The notes under the pieces were generated by a model, which had not been told where the DNA came from, did not search any database, and saw only the letters and a program-made list of their open reading frames with translations. The position numbers and the translations under genes are program-made. A DNA stretch of 64,000 nucleotides, taken from positions 5,430,947 to 5,494,946 of the forward strand of contig JAFMSR010000015.1 of assembly GCA_022818135.1 (NCBI GenBank). Direction: 5' to 3'. Below, piece after piece: positions 22,901-33,170 of this stretch. Within the stretch, counting starts at the first letter, position 1. Every line of letters starts with the position of its first letter. The DNA comes from Saxidomus purpurata. Taxonomy: Eukaryota > Mollusca > Bivalvia > Venerida > Veneridae.

Positions 22901-25900
22901 TCAGGTTCACAGGTTTTTCATACGTGATACAACTACTTTGTTGGTGTCGCTCGAAGAAAGCCGAGGGCCAAAAATAGTGTGGAGTGCTACCCTTATTTTT
23001 ACTAAAAACATTCAGAACTTTGCATTTTAATTCGATGTACATGTTAGAAAAATAGAGCAGTATTTTTTTCAATCATATTGCAAAAACTAAAAACGACTTT
23101 CTGCAAACTCTTTTTGTGAAAAGCGACTTGAATACAAATGAAATAAATAGGTCAACATTGTTTTAGAGTGAATAGAACATGGGTCTATTATAATCCTAAT
23201 TGTATAATTATGTATTTTACAATATCAGTAAATTCAAAGTGATCCTGGGACTTTAATGTTAACGAAGTTGAGATAGCAAACCATCAGGGTTAGATCTGTA
23301 TACTGATATTAATTTATCGCCATTTGTTGCTAATCCTCCGCATGCAATTCCTAGTTGACGTACACATTCGGTCTCACATTTCGCAAATTTTGTACTCCAT
23401 ATACCAGTATTATTGGTATGGCTTTCTCTCAAGCAAAGGCACTGCAAGAAAATATACAGGGAAATTCAAGAATTTTAATGTAAGTTAATCGCCACACACA
23501 GTTTTATCTATATGCACATTTCCTAGGTCTTTGAGAAATATTTTCAACAATGTTATAAAACTTAGATCTGTAAAACCTTTTTAATTTTGTACAAGACGGG
23601 TGGCGAAAAGAACCTAAAGGTCGCCGGCTCAACTAGAGCTGTAGTTCGGGTCGCACTTCTCGTTACTCCACTATACTTGTTTTTCTTCGAAATGGTTAAT
23701 AGGCAAACGTATTTATATCGTGGCATATATCTGCCACCGCATTACCACTTAATAAACACGTTATATAAGTAGTTAGTCACTTAATAATCATAATAAATAT
23801 CTGATTAACTCGTTAATTTTTATGTTAACAGAATACTTATGAGTATGTTACTGGCCACTACTGCTAACAAAATAAGTCATAAACCTTTATTTCACTCATA
23901 TCATGTATACATGACAAAAAGAGGTAATATACGAGAGAAGTTTCATACATGAGGCTCATTCAAACATGAATAGTATAATGAAATAATTTATAATTTTACA
24001 CATGTGGAAAACTATATAGCTTGTTTTACATGATGATCATAATTGTGTCATACAAAGTATAATACATCATTTCAACAGTGTAATCTTAAATGGACTGAAT
24101 CATTAACCCGTGGAGAGTCATTTTAAATACTATTCTACTAGATATTTTTCTGTATAATTCATGTCGTTAAGATATGGCTCTTTTTCTAACAATATTTCAT
24201 GACAAATGTTTTAAAGTTACAGAAAGATTTTTTTCAAAATATTCTAATCACAATGCAATACAAAAAACAGAACTGGTGTAATACGGAAGCGTATGATATC
24301 GATTGTTACTGTTTATGTTAACTAGACATGTCTGTGGCAATATGTTGACTTTGCTTGATAATATTTCGCAATTGTGCAAAACACAGAGCGGTTTGTTTTC
24401 GTAACACGTTAGACGTCAAAAAGCAATCACAATATCATATCTTGCTAAAACTATTACTGAAGAAACTTTTTCCCGAATCCGACACATATTGTTTGGCAAA
24501 TAAAGTTCTTATCTGACGTATATTTCTCGCGCAAAGCTGAAACCGAACACCATCATTTACTCTGCAGCCCTCGGCTATAATGAATTACAAGAGGGCCAAG
24601 ATGGTCCTATATCGCTATCCTGCCCCAAAGACAAAAAGTAGGTCTAAAGTCATGAGTCATGACCAAAGCCAACAGCTGACAATTTTTAAAATCTCTTCGC
24701 GAAACGGTAAACACATTCCAAACGTAAGTCAAAAATCAATGTACCTAGTGACCTAACTTTTGACCAGATGTGACGCAGTTTCGGTCTTGACTAAAGTTCA
24801 TCAAGACAAACTTTCTTTCAAGATGACTGATGCCGGTGTGTCAAATGTGGCTTCTAGAGTTCGTAGGTTTTTTAATGATTTGAGTCAAAGTCCTACTTTT
24901 TGACCCCACGAAACCCAGTTTCAAACTAAACTTAGAGTTCATCAAAACAAACATAATGATTCTAATAAATTTTCAAGATGATTTGGGTCAAAATGTGAAT
25001 TCTAGATTGTTGATGTTCTATGAGTTCAGCTTGTGATCTAGACTTTATGATGTGACCAAATTTCAAACTTGACCTAGCATTTATCAAGACATTTCCAGGA
25101 TGATTGGTGCCAAAGTTTGCTTCTGGAGTGATCACAAGGTTTTTCTATTATTTTACCTGGTGTCCTAGGTTTTGATCACACGTAATACAGTTTCTATCTT
25201 GTCCTATATTTCATCAAGACAAACATTCTAACCAATTTTACGGATGATTGGGTACAAAATGTGGTTTCTAAAATGTTTGGAATATTTTTTTTATTATTTG
25301 ACATGGTCTAGGATTTGACCCTGCGTAACCTGGTTTCAATTTTTGGTCGAGAGATCATCAAGAAACATATTCTGACTAATTTTCATGACGATTGTACTTA
25401 TAGAAGTGTGGACAGACAGACAGGCAGGCAAGCTAGGGTGAGCTCAAAAGAGAACATTTTCATAAGTCATCTACTCTAGTTTCACCGATGTTGGAGCTAA
25501 ATATTAACTCATCTTTAGTAATAAATTATCTTACACAAGCAAGATAAATCTTTCATGCAAAAACTACACCGTTCAAAATGATTTTACTCGCTGATTCTTA
25601 AGAAACGAATGCTACAATTATTATGTCATTATTTCTATTATTATTATATTCTATATTATTTTCGTATCAAATCTACATAAATATCAAGCAACTGGCGATC
25701 ATTGTACGCTTCCGTAGGTGTAATAATATTACAAGACTTGTATGCTGAATTTATGTTGTTCGAGAAAAGGCTTAATTAACAGATACCTACATACTGATAT
25801 GTAAGTGTTATGTAACTAGTAAGTCAGATAAGTATCGTGATAATTATGTGGTTAACGTGTTATGTAGCTGGTTAATCAGATAATTATTACGACACTTATC

Positions 25901-28900
25901 TGATTTACTAGTTGCATAACACGTAAATCACTTAACAGCTATCTAACAATTGTTTTCTCATTAAGTAGGTAACGTACGGAAGCGTTAAAGGGCCACCAGT
26001 TGCGAGATATTATTTGCATATTTCGCTTTAATATATTTCTTATTAATGTGAAACATTTGGTCTCTAACATTTGTTGTTTTACAAGAAGACTAGAAAGTTC
26101 TGGTTAATTCAACTTCGTGGAATTTGACAACATGCCAAGTTTATTTTTTGACGTCATGATTTTTCACAAAGTAGAAGTTGTACTTATTAGTTTGAAAGAA
26201 AACATATTGTGATGACTGAAGTTTTTATCTTGTTGACTTTTTCATTTTCACAAAGACTAAAAGAAACTGTGAAAACGTATTTTGTTTCATGTGAAACGTG
26301 AAGAGTTTTGCACAATGACAGATGTAATAGACTTTGTTAAAAGACTTTATACGACAAATGCTCGCTCTCGATTTTTCAACCGTTTAGGCAGCCTCAATCT
26401 GATTCTAACGGAAGCGTTAAAGGGCCAGTAGTTACGAAAACAGTTTTGCGTATTTCAATTAATTTTTTCCTATTGGTCAGAAACTTTTAGTCTTTACCAT
26501 TTATCTTATATGCAAAAAGTATCTCGCAACTGGTGGCCCTTTAACGCTTCCGTAGTAACATGATAATGAACATTTTAATCATAATTATCACGATAATTAT
26601 CTGACTAACTAGTTACATAACACGTTTACCGAATAATTACCACGATACTTATCTGACTAACTAGTTAACCACATAATTATCATGATACTTACCTGACTAA
26701 CTAGTAACATAACACGTTAACCACATAATTATCATGATAATTATCTGACTAACTAGTTAAACCCATAATTATCACGATACTTATCTGACTACTTACATAA
26801 CATGTTAACCACTTAAAATATATGTAAAATATCATTATGTAGACCTTAACATGTATCTATTGCCAGTAGTGAGCAGTAAAATACACTATTTTGTGTTGAT
26901 ATAAGTATCTCTTAGCATAAAAATTAACGCATTAATAAGATATGTATCATGATAATGAAATGACTAACTAGTTATATAACGTGATAATTAAATGGTTATG
27001 TGGTGGTGGGAGTATGCCACCATAGATTTTCAATCGAATCGTTTATGCCTCATTTCTTTAATTTGAAAATACTATTTTTTCTTCGATAAAAAATGAAGTG
27101 GGTTCTTGTACATGTACTATACACTAAGATGTCCTGCCAAACGCCATTCTGTATACTAACACACACATATTAAGTTCCTTATTATAAATAGTAGAACATA
27201 CCTGTTGTTGTGAAATCCCTATGACATTTCCGTCAGCACAAGCACTGAAACACTGGCCAGGACTTCCTACATTGCCTACTTCAGATTTGATCATATCAGC
27301 TCTCTGCGCACTTTTTTTATCTAAACATCCTTAAAGATAACTAAAAACTTAAGTACGAGATCAAATGTTTCTTGCTATGAAAATCTGCAGTATTAACCTT
27401 ATTTTAGGTTTCAATTTATCTCATTTATGAATATCATATCATTAAAATAGTTTAAGAAATATAGAAAGTTGTTTTATCTTAATAAAATTATCAAATTTTT
27501 TTTCCTCACAATATCTACTAGTTTGTCAATGTTTTCAATTTACAGGTATTTGTGTACATCGTAGTCTACTTTAATTAAATAAGACTTTATTCCCTTCAAC
27601 GCTCAACGCATTTTCCGAAAGATAAAACTGCATGCCAGTCAGAAGTGTAACATTACCATTATCTATTTCATGCGTTTATGTCAAAGTTAATGTGTTTTCA
27701 CATATGATGTATTACAATATAGTTATACATGCACATTTACCTTGAAATCGTTTTAAGTCAGCGCATCTCAAGAGTAAGCCCTTGAAACTTCAGTTGATGT
27801 AACACATGCGGTGTGATAACAGTTTATTCAGGTGAAAATGAACATAAGCTGCAGCTATATTTGTGCTGTATATCAGATTTATGCCAATGAGTACATGAAC
27901 CTCTTGACGTCGATGTGTTATTTTACATTTGACCTGGGTGAACCAAACACGATTAACTTAATATTATAAAATATTGCACCGAATGCAGAGACAGTTTATT
28001 TATATAAAGTTGTTAATGTAGTGCACATAATACCTATATATGCAAAATTCATGAGTGTTTCGGAATACCCAACCCATGCACCATCCTTGTCTATTGCTAG
28101 TGTGTCCTTTATTTCAACAGAGATGCCTCCAGGACCATACTTTATTGGAGGATTTGCAACTGTGCATGCATTATCCTTTTTTGTCCAGAACGAATAAGAA
28201 TCTGATATGTAATAACTTCCTTCAGCTGTATAAAACAAAACTGTGTATACATTAAATTCCTCAAATCTGAATTGGCTTTTGTAGTAAATACACAAAAGGT
28301 ACATAAATATCACTTTAACTAAGATCAGCTTGCAATGCACTAAGAAGTTTAAATTCATCTACAAGAAGATTAAAACATGATTACAGTGTATACGCATTAA
28401 AATGTTTTCCTTGTTCCTTGATAAAAATACAGGATGACTACCGTTTCATTTCGGACATTTTTGCGACCGCAAATAAGGTAAAATATTCAATAAGAAGACA
28501 AGTTGGCCTTAGGTCGATCATCTGAGCAAGTTATATTTCATGTGGTCAATCATGTGGTCAACAGATTAAATTACTGCCACCAAGACTTTGAGCTGTTACC
28601 ATGTATATGTAAGTACTGTAGTACTCTATAGTATTGTGTAGTAATGTAATGAGACCATTTAAAGGTTTGTCTATCTTTGGTAACAGCGACCCCTTTTTGC
28701 ACTGGTCTGCCACCATTTCCTGTTTCATAAAAGGGGACAATGCATGAATACTACAGAACAAGTTTGACGGTATTTCATCCACACATTCAATGAGAAGAAG
28801 CCATTTTTTCTATCTTTAGATACAGTGAATACAGTGTGCACTGGACAGTTACCATTCCAGTCGTTTTGAAAGGGGACAATGCAAGGATGCTACAGGCCAA

Positions 28901-29701
28901 GTTGGATGACATTCCATCCGTCGTTTCATTAAAACAAGCCGTTAAGTGAACTTTTCAACCTGTGTGCACAGGACCCGAAATCCAAGGATACTACAGGACA
29001 AGATTGTTCATATCCACAGGTTCATGAGAAAAAATATTGTCTTCTATATTTAGTTACAATGGCCCCTGTGTACACTAGACCGAAACCATTTCCTATATGT
29101 TTGGAACCATTTGCTACTGATTTGGAAAATGTCAACGTAAGAATGCTACAGAACAAGTGTGGTAAATATCCTACATATAGTTGCTTAGAAACAGAACTTG
29201 TAGTGAAAATGTTGACGATGGACGGTGAAATACGGACCCTCCCCCTCCCCCCCGGAATCGTACGCATTGTTCGTCCAGAGACTACGGCTTAGATGAGCTG
29301 ACAAGCTATATTATCTTCAAAGTAACCGTAGTGCATTTGCCTTGAACAACATAAATGCTGTAAAGAAAACTTACAGTGAGTAAATTCTTCATTATTAAAC
29401 GCGTTAAACAATATTCAGTAGAAAAACAGAACTGTCACACAGATTCGTGTAATTTGGTTACAGTTTATTATATTCATTGTGTATGAGAGCACGTATAAAT
29501 CAGTTTTGAAAGGTAATATCAGTTAAACGTTTTACAAGTTGAACATAATTTCAGTCAATTCATTCACACGTTAAACAGTAACTGGTATTTAAATAACTTA
29601 CCTTTTACTGCGTTTATTTGTTCAAGCGACAGGAAAATTGACAGCATATTCAGTAATATTACTGAAGAAAAAGTATCCATCAATGTTTTAACAGCATGCA
29701 T
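7529..29701 (-). CDS. Receptor gene 1: WSC plus C-type-lectin-like transmembrane protein
   Basis: Nine exons, all GT-AG: 29602-29701, 28034-28225, 27202-27329, 23282-23441, 14244-14369, 13867-14073, 12282-12431, 8986-9076 and 7529-8033. They total 1659 nt and encode 552 aa. Every junction keeps frame: phase 1, except phase 0 inside the WSC domain and phase 2 after the transmembrane exon. Layout: signal peptide 1-33, lectin-like N half 34-97, WSC 98-191, lectin-like C half 194-235, second N and C halves 236-354, transmembrane helix about 362-382, tail 385-552. Extracellular NxS/T sites are NNT, NCS, NYS, NGS and NGT. The predicted role is a cell-surface, glycan-binding or recognition receptor; this is inferred from the domains, and the ligand is unknown. 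Gene 2 confirms the exon model. The start ATG is the one conserved between both genes; two upstream in-frame ATGs exist. Confidence 0.82.
8321..8712 (+). repeat. TGACCTTGACC repeat in gene 1 intron 8
   Basis: Same family and orientation as 5816-6640: it opens with GATGAATACTCCCCGAACAC and carries about three units ending in ATGCACAACTA. It fills part of the 952-nt intron between the transmembrane and tail exons. Gene 2's intron here is 544 nt and lacks it. Confidence 0.7.
8986..9076 (-). CDS. Gene 1 exon 8: transmembrane helix
   Basis: The exon encodes SDISVLVGVPIAV, then VLVILVVVTIIFVLKRR: about 21 hydrophobic residues followed by a basic stop-transfer cluster, as expected for a type I membrane protein. 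It starts in phase 1 and ends in phase 2. The donor is a consensus GTAAGT. Gene 2's exon (37477-37591) is 24 nt longer because the GVPxAVV segment is doubled. Confidence 0.85.
9105..9660 (+). repeat. Three ~165-bp tandem units in gene 1 intron 7
   Basis: Units share CTTGATGTGCT, CCAAATTTTAAAA or a close variant, ATCCTTCAAT, TGACAAAGTTACAG and CCGGACACGAA, and carry GTGACCTTTGAG near their start. The array ends with GGACGGACACACAGATACGC, a feature of many such repeats. Divergence between units is obvious by eye. Confidence 0.7.
11917..12060 (-). mobile_element. tRNA-derived SINE-like element in gene 1 intron 7
   Basis: On the minus strand 12045-11976 resembles a tRNA: TGGTGTAGTGG (A-box-like), then GAGTTCCAATCCCGG (B-box-like). 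The tail, rich in A and C on this strand, shares GAAGAAAAAATAATAAAA-like text with 34430-34625, where a second, more decayed copy lies. It is not a functional tRNA gene because the cloverleaf arms do not pair well. Confidence 0.5.
12282..14073 (-). CDS. Gene 1 exons 6-7: second lectin-like module
   Basis: Exon 6 (13867-14073) encodes the second N half, with YTWMANANICLKNGG, PLPFQNYS and EVWTNVIRGPVIRS. Exon 7 (12282-12431) encodes the C half, with GVRYGLVQMQNGTYWLKF and SILCQ. Here the two halves are adjacent, without a WSC domain between them, which makes the pair look like a complete lectin-like module. Exon 7 then adds a short membrane-proximal stalk ending in AFAFDG, six residues longer than in gene 2. 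No classic EPN or QPD sugar-binding triplet is visible, so calcium-dependent sugar binding is not supported. Confidence 0.75.
14244..14369 (-). CDS. Gene 1 exon 5: lectin-like C half 1
   Basis: The exon encodes AKGVEDGEMEMFCLKLDP, then HFSWLNCSLS and LCDFSQTK, phase 1 at both ends. The C ... W-x-x-C ... L-C spacing is like the end of a C-type lectin fold (the W-x-x-x-C ... ICE motif). It is preceded by an 8.9-kb intron that in gene 2 is only 1.1 kb. Gene 2 has this exon at 45339-45464. Confidence 0.72.
16873..16950. repeat. (CA)n microsatellite
   Basis: A CA run followed by four or more CACACG units and then more CA. All long open frames crossing it are produced by the repeat itself. Confidence 0.95.
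17421..18401 (-). pseudogene. Reverse transcriptase fragment, catalytically dead
   Basis: The translation shows reverse transcriptase blocks: CNFDKAFFTSC, then FRQVIGIPMGTNCAP (block 4), then SRYLDGIL where YxDD is expected, then ASFLDLHLSIYNN and a long C-terminal region (FPHLDGDVPHATSYG, LRKYFAKFYYR) ending FDCV. The layout is like Penelope-like or a related element without a visible endonuclease. Two lesions kill it: an in-frame TAG at 18159-18161 just after ADLFL, and YLDG in place of YLDD, which removes a catalytic aspartate. The frame is otherwise intact. It sits in the right arm of the inverted repeat. Confidence 0.75.
18855..19516. mobile_element. TTAA-type MITE B, copy 1
   Basis: Begins GGTGGCACTCCATACTT and ends AGTGTGGAGTGCTACC, terminal inverted repeats of about 16 bp. 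It is followed by TTAA; the left flank is TTTA, one change from TTAA. There is no coding capacity: the open frames are shared with copy 2 only as DNA. TTAA targets are known for piggyBac and Kolobok transposons. Confidence 0.75.
20043..21696 (-). pseudogene. Mutator/Kolobok-like transposase, frameshifted
   Basis: Frame 1 (21696-20945) holds KRRGVGTAELNERL, then GVDVQTDNAF with a candidate first catalytic Asp, then VIEHTTTKCLV and NKFC. The sequence continues in another frame from about 20930, with HENCSKNYP, SITTDASSQ (candidate second Asp), RISMKHYNCYIHKLRN and CRKVSTVCQHY. It changes frame again near 20350 with KFSCWPRNFAGLCHF and GKGVATVKLACAIGI. The order matches transposases common in molluscs and cnidarians (Mutator-like domain, recalled as PF20700; related to Kolobok). 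The first frame change is at a T8 run (20930-20937), so one break could be a sequencing error, but two breaks argue for a pseudogene. It lies between two MITE B copies. Confidence 0.72.
22340..22991. mobile_element. TTAA-type MITE B, copy 2
   Basis: A direct-orientation copy of 18855-19516: begins GGTGGCACTCCACACTT after a clean TTAA and ends GTGTGGAGTGCTACC before CTTA. It differs from copy 1 by a short internal deletion near 22430, a longer G run (11 versus 7) and scattered substitutions. Confidence 0.75.
23282..27329 (-). CDS. Gene 1 exons 3-4: WSC domain
   Basis: Exon 3 is 27202-27329 and exon 4 is 23282-23441, joined in phase 0. The joined domain has the WSC pattern: YIGC, then DMIKSE and SPGQCFSAC, then VIGISQQQCLCL, then KCETEC, and finally IACGGL followed by ISVYR. 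WSC domains occur in Kremen, polycystin-1 and fungal stress sensors, where they bind carbohydrate or act in surface sensing. Exon 3 is 35 of 42 residues identical to gene 2. The intron between them is 3760 nt here but 412 nt in gene 2, because of inserted repeats. The exon 4 donor, GTTTGC, is unusual but identical in gene 2. Confidence 0.82.
24292..25716. mobile_element. Element with TACGGAAGCGTA inverted ends, intron 3 of gene 1
   Basis: TACGGAAGCGTA at 24292-24303 is matched by its reverse complement at 25705-25716. The interior holds repeats with GAGGGCCAAGATGGTCC, several 'TTTTGACC' phrases, AGACAAAC and a closing GACAGACAGACAGGCAGGCA. No protein is visible. The same ACGGAAGCG word starts the neighbouring element at 25975. 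Confidence 0.5.
25795..27000. repeat. Array of ~50-bp units rich in TAACTAGTTA, split by a MITE
   Basis: Units contain ATAATTATCACGATA, TTATCTGACTAACTAG and ACATAACACGTTAACC in repeated order. Copies at 26555-26830 run in one direction; those at 25800-25950 are largely inverted. The MITE at 25975-26554 separates the two blocks. A weaker outlier is at 23770-23850. The array lies within gene 1 intron 3, which is tiny in gene 2. Confidence 0.65.
25975..26554. mobile_element. MITE D with ~35-bp perfect inverted ends
   Basis: The first 35 bases from 25975 (TACGGAAGCGTTAAAGGGCC and on through AGTTGCGAGATA) reappear as an exact reverse complement ending at 26554. A third partial copy starts internally at about 26408 (ACGGAAGCGTTAAAGGGCCA), suggesting one copy nested in another. 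A TTAA inside the ends suggests that the true termini may be AGGGCCACCAG with TTAA target copies. Confidence 0.75.
28034..28225 (-). CDS. Gene 1 exon 2: lectin-like N half 1
   Basis: The 64-codon exon is phase 1 at both ends. It begins AEGSYYISDSYSFWTKKDNAC and ends GAWVGYSETLMNFAYIG. It aligns with exon 6 (EGTYLPESSTKELYTWMANANIC ... EVWTNVIRGPVIRS): same opening EG(S/T)Y, W followed seven or so residues later by C, then a VW motif. The W-x-x-A-x-x-x-C, PF/PI and VWVG pattern is like the first half of a C-type lectin fold. The family assignment is an inference from this weak pattern. The last residues, YIG, are also the start of the WSC domain. Confidence 0.7.
28560..29290. repeat. Degenerate ~140-bp tandem repeat in gene 1 intron 1
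   Basis: Phrases recur with decay: GGGGACAATGCA, CTACAGAACAAGT or CTACAGGCCAAGT, ATTTCATCCA or ATTCCATCCG, and TTACCA or CCAAACCATTT-like text near 28700, 28850, 28985 and 29095-29150. No gene is encoded. It is absent from the same intron of gene 2, although the tail near 29290 is shared with 30115. Confidence 0.5.
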
Positions 29702-30325
29702 ATCTGATCTAGACTGCATGGGAGAACATCCACAAGTAACAGTATACAAGGAAGTACATACTTTATCCTGATGTAGAAACACATTGTAAAAAGTTAAGTT
29801 AGCGTAAATTTCATACTGCTGTATTGAATTAAAGTTTTAAACATCGGTAATTCAATACAACATATAAACAGGCGAAGCTAAACTATTTGAAGGAAGGTCT
29901 TCTTATATTAAACAGTACCCGTATTACGTGTTGGTATTCATCGTAGTTGTACTTTATGTCGTTTGTATTACTTTTTTATTGCACTTTTAAAGTGATAATA
30001 CAAAAAGTGTACCATTCAATGTGACCATTGCAATTTAAATGAATGCATTCACAAAGTGATTATTATCTTTCATTAGCAACGATAACGAAAATCAAAGCTA
30101 AACATCAAATCTACGGCTCAGGTGAGTTAGCAAGCTATATTTTATCTTCAAAGTGACCGTATTGCATTCAGGTCAGGTATAATGCCTAGAACAATATAAA
30201 TCCTATGAAAACAACTTAAAGCCAGTAAATTCTTTATCATTTACTATAAACCATTTTTGAAAGGTAATATCAGTTAAACCTTTTACAAGTTAAACATAAT
30301 TTCAGTCAACTTATTCAAATGTATA
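29285..30325. repeat. Local duplication around the gene 1 signal exon
   Basis: Sequence 29290-29570 and 30118-30325 share AAGCTATATT, ATCTTCAAAGT, AACA-TATAAAT, GAAAGGTAATATCAGTTAAA and ACATAATTTCAGTCAA, in direct order about 800 bp apart. The first copy abuts exon 1 on its intron side; the second lies upstream of the start codon with no second signal exon. Confidence 0.55.
29602..29701 (-). CDS. Gene 1 exon 1: signal peptide
   Basis: The exon encodes 33 residues starting MHAVKTLMDTF and ending INAVK, with a hydrophobic core SSVILLNMLSIFL suited to secretion. The donor is GTAAGT, phase 1. Gene 2 has the same exon at 50042-50141 (start MRVVKILMDTF). The open frame continues upstream (possible starts at MQSRS and MFLHQ), but the ATG used here is the first one aligned with gene 2 that gives a standard signal peptide. 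Confidence 0.75.
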
Positions 30326-33039
30326 TAACAGTTTTATTCATATTGAACATAGTTGAACAATCACAAAATATTTTTTGTTTTGACTGGCCCAGTCATAAAA
30401 TGATTTCCCATCAATTTGTATGATTTAGGTTTGTTTGTTAGAAATGAATGAATTCAAAATGATTAAGTATTTTCTTTAAATTATCTAAACATTTTTCATA
30501 TTTTAAGAACTTTTCTTCATCGCAATTTTTCATTGTCATAGCGTTAATATTATGCATAAAGTAAATAAAATCGGTGGGTATATCATTTTTTATTTCGCCC
30601 TGTCCCCGGTTGGCAAGTCAAACATGCAAAATTATTAAATTATTGCGACTTTTCGCCGATGATTAATTTAAAAACTGGGTTTCAAGAAGACTGCAACACG
30701 TTGGACAGAACCTTTGTAACAGTACCAAAGTTGAATTATATACCGTTTATATAATACATATTTAAGCGAGTCTTGAGTTGGGCTGGTAGGATATAATTAT
30801 GTTTGTTTATTATGTTCTGGACATGAGCGTTTTAATTGCTATTTACTTACTCTTTTTAAAATATGACCTACATTTTGCTTTTTCTCGTACACGCTGTTTT
30901 TTCAAATTATATTTGTTAAACGGTACATCCAACAAAATAATACAGTAACATTTGAACACAAATCATGATTTAATTTGTTTCTTTTGATAGTACAGTTATG
31001 ATGTCAAACTGATTGATGTTCAAGGTGAGTGAGAAGAATCAGAATTGTAACCAGAAGGTGCAAGCTTGAAAATTGTTTTGAACAATCCCTCCACATTTCA
31101 AATAAAAACCTTGCATAGAATGACGTCATAGGTCTTTGTTTGTGTCTTGTTTGCTTTAAATTTAGAACAGCTAGGGAAATTGCATATATTCTATGAAAAC
31201 TATCATTTCATATGCAAAGTATGATCAAGTGAACTTATTTTGTTTTAGCTCTGCAAAAGGCCCGACACTATATCTACATGTAGCAATGCTGGAGTTCCAT
31301 ACTTTTTCTGGGTTTCATGACAAACGAAACTATTATGTCTGTTTATTAGGTCCATATTCTCCAGGTTGCCTGGTTTGTATCTGCTTCATCTTTGTCAAAT
31401 GTTTTTACTGTCTTTCCTGAACAGTTAAAGTGGTTGTGAACAGTTTACGTGTTGTCTTTGTTGCCACTGTTAACCGTTTTATTGTTCATATGAGTAAACG
31501 TATCATTGTCTATTTCAGCATAATCTTGTTGTCGTTTTTTACTGTAACACTGAATTCCATAGCTGTTTTTTCTGCCGTTTAATTTTTAGAGCCGAAATCG
31601 TTCATTTCGTTATACACATGATCCTACGTTGTAAAGTTTTCTGATTGTAAACAGCCTAAAACAGGTCTTTTATGTATAATAATACATGCTATATATAAGA
31701 GCAATGTTCGTGCGAATAGGATGACTCTAGCATTTTTTATTACGAGCTTCCGAGTAACCCTTTTAAAGCTTTTAAAGTGGCACTCCTTAAAACTGTATGC
31801 ATTTTTAAATTACTAGAAAATAATAAGACACGCGTTTATAGACTCTTCCCTGAACCTAAAAGATTCAGCCAAAATGTGTAGTTGTAGTGCCGTTTAACCT
31901 TTATGTGACAGTTCGTTTAATTATTTGATGGATAACGATTTATCATAAAAGGTCACAAACGTAGCTTTTTGTGCAGAAATGAGGCATTTCTCAATAAATG
32001 TTTTTTGTTGCAGAGTGTATGGATTTAATTTTAAGTACAGTTAGCATATTTCTAACATTTTCAGAAAATAATCAGCTAGTTGTAGGGTATGCCTTTATAT
32101 TAAACGTTTTTTTCGTCTTACAAATACTACATGTACAATGTAGCAATAATGCGCCAAATGTGAGCGTGTACATGTACAGTAAACACTGGTAAAAAAGCAT
32201 ATAAACAACCAACATCTACTAATGTAAAACATTTAAGTTGTTTTCAGATGCCATCGACTGCTTACTTTATTTGTTGATAAAAAGACAGAGGAAAAAGAGA
32301 AAATGGTATTTTACTTAGTATCAATCAGAGAGCTGTAATAAGCAAATCCGCAATAACTGTGATGCCGAACACACCGACATTTTCATCTAAGTAGAACACA
32401 GGAGTTTAGTAAATAAACAAGAAAAACCGTGATACAAAGTATCACAGCGGGCCCACAAACAAAACTGACATGTAAATATTTTGGAAAGTGGTGATGGCTG
32501 ATGTTGATGCATGGTCCAAAATGAATTTAAGGAGACCAAGCTTAACTTATACCTTAAGCAAATGCCTATCCGGTTACATCTGATATAAAGTTTGATAATA
32601 TGTTGAAAAGCAAACTTAAGGTTTCCAGCCCATAACGGTCAATTTTAGAATTGTTATTTTCGTTAACTATATCCTTAAGGAATTAACCGTCTAATTAAAA
32701 AGATATATGGAATTTTATACCCCTAGCCTAATCTTGTAAATAACGAACTGAACGGTATACCAGACAGAATAGTTAGTCAATATTTAGTAACCATTGTATA
32801 ACAATTCAACATAATTTTGGTAATAAAGTATTCAGTTTACACTGTAGAAATACATTAACAACACAGACACATTCACGTATGTGCCTGCCCAAATGATAGT
32901 GATGCAGATATGTTTACAAAGTTACAATCAAAGGACTGAACGTGCTGGCGGATCGATTGTCTCTGAACAACACAGTCTGCACACATACATAACTGTCATT
33001 CAAAAGTTATGGGATATGCCCATAAGGTTGATTGTATTG

Positions 33040-33170
33040 TGCGAATTAATTCGGATTTAACGTCGCACCCAACAGCTAAGGTCATATTGCAACTTCCGGC
33101 TTTCATGGAGGAGGAAGACCTGGGTGCCAATTCCCTGTATCATAATTTGGGGGTCATTTAGAAACTCCGA
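33040..33170 (+). repeat. Fragment of a dispersed repeat (ACGTCGCACC type)
   Basis: Contains TTTAACGTCGCACCCAACA, GGTCATATTGCAACTTCCGGC and TTTCATGGAGGAGGAAGACC. I recall this text as a widely dispersed molluscan repeat; that recollection is the only basis for the family call. Confidence 0.4.

Larger units (their letters stand above)
18778..23256. mobile_element. TTAA-flanked element A, split by nested insertions
   Basis: The left end is TTAA-AGTCCAAGGACCAC and the right end, inverted, is TTAA-AGTCCCAGGATCAC. An undivided copy of about 560 bp with the same ends lies at 61556-62118, sharing AAGTAGCTCT, AAAGATGTCTTAC or close variants, and ACATTGTTTTAGAG. In this copy about 4.1 kb of other elements (18855-22991) was inserted into the middle. 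The right end lies only 25 nt into intron 4, next to the WSC exon 4 donor. Confidence 0.7.
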
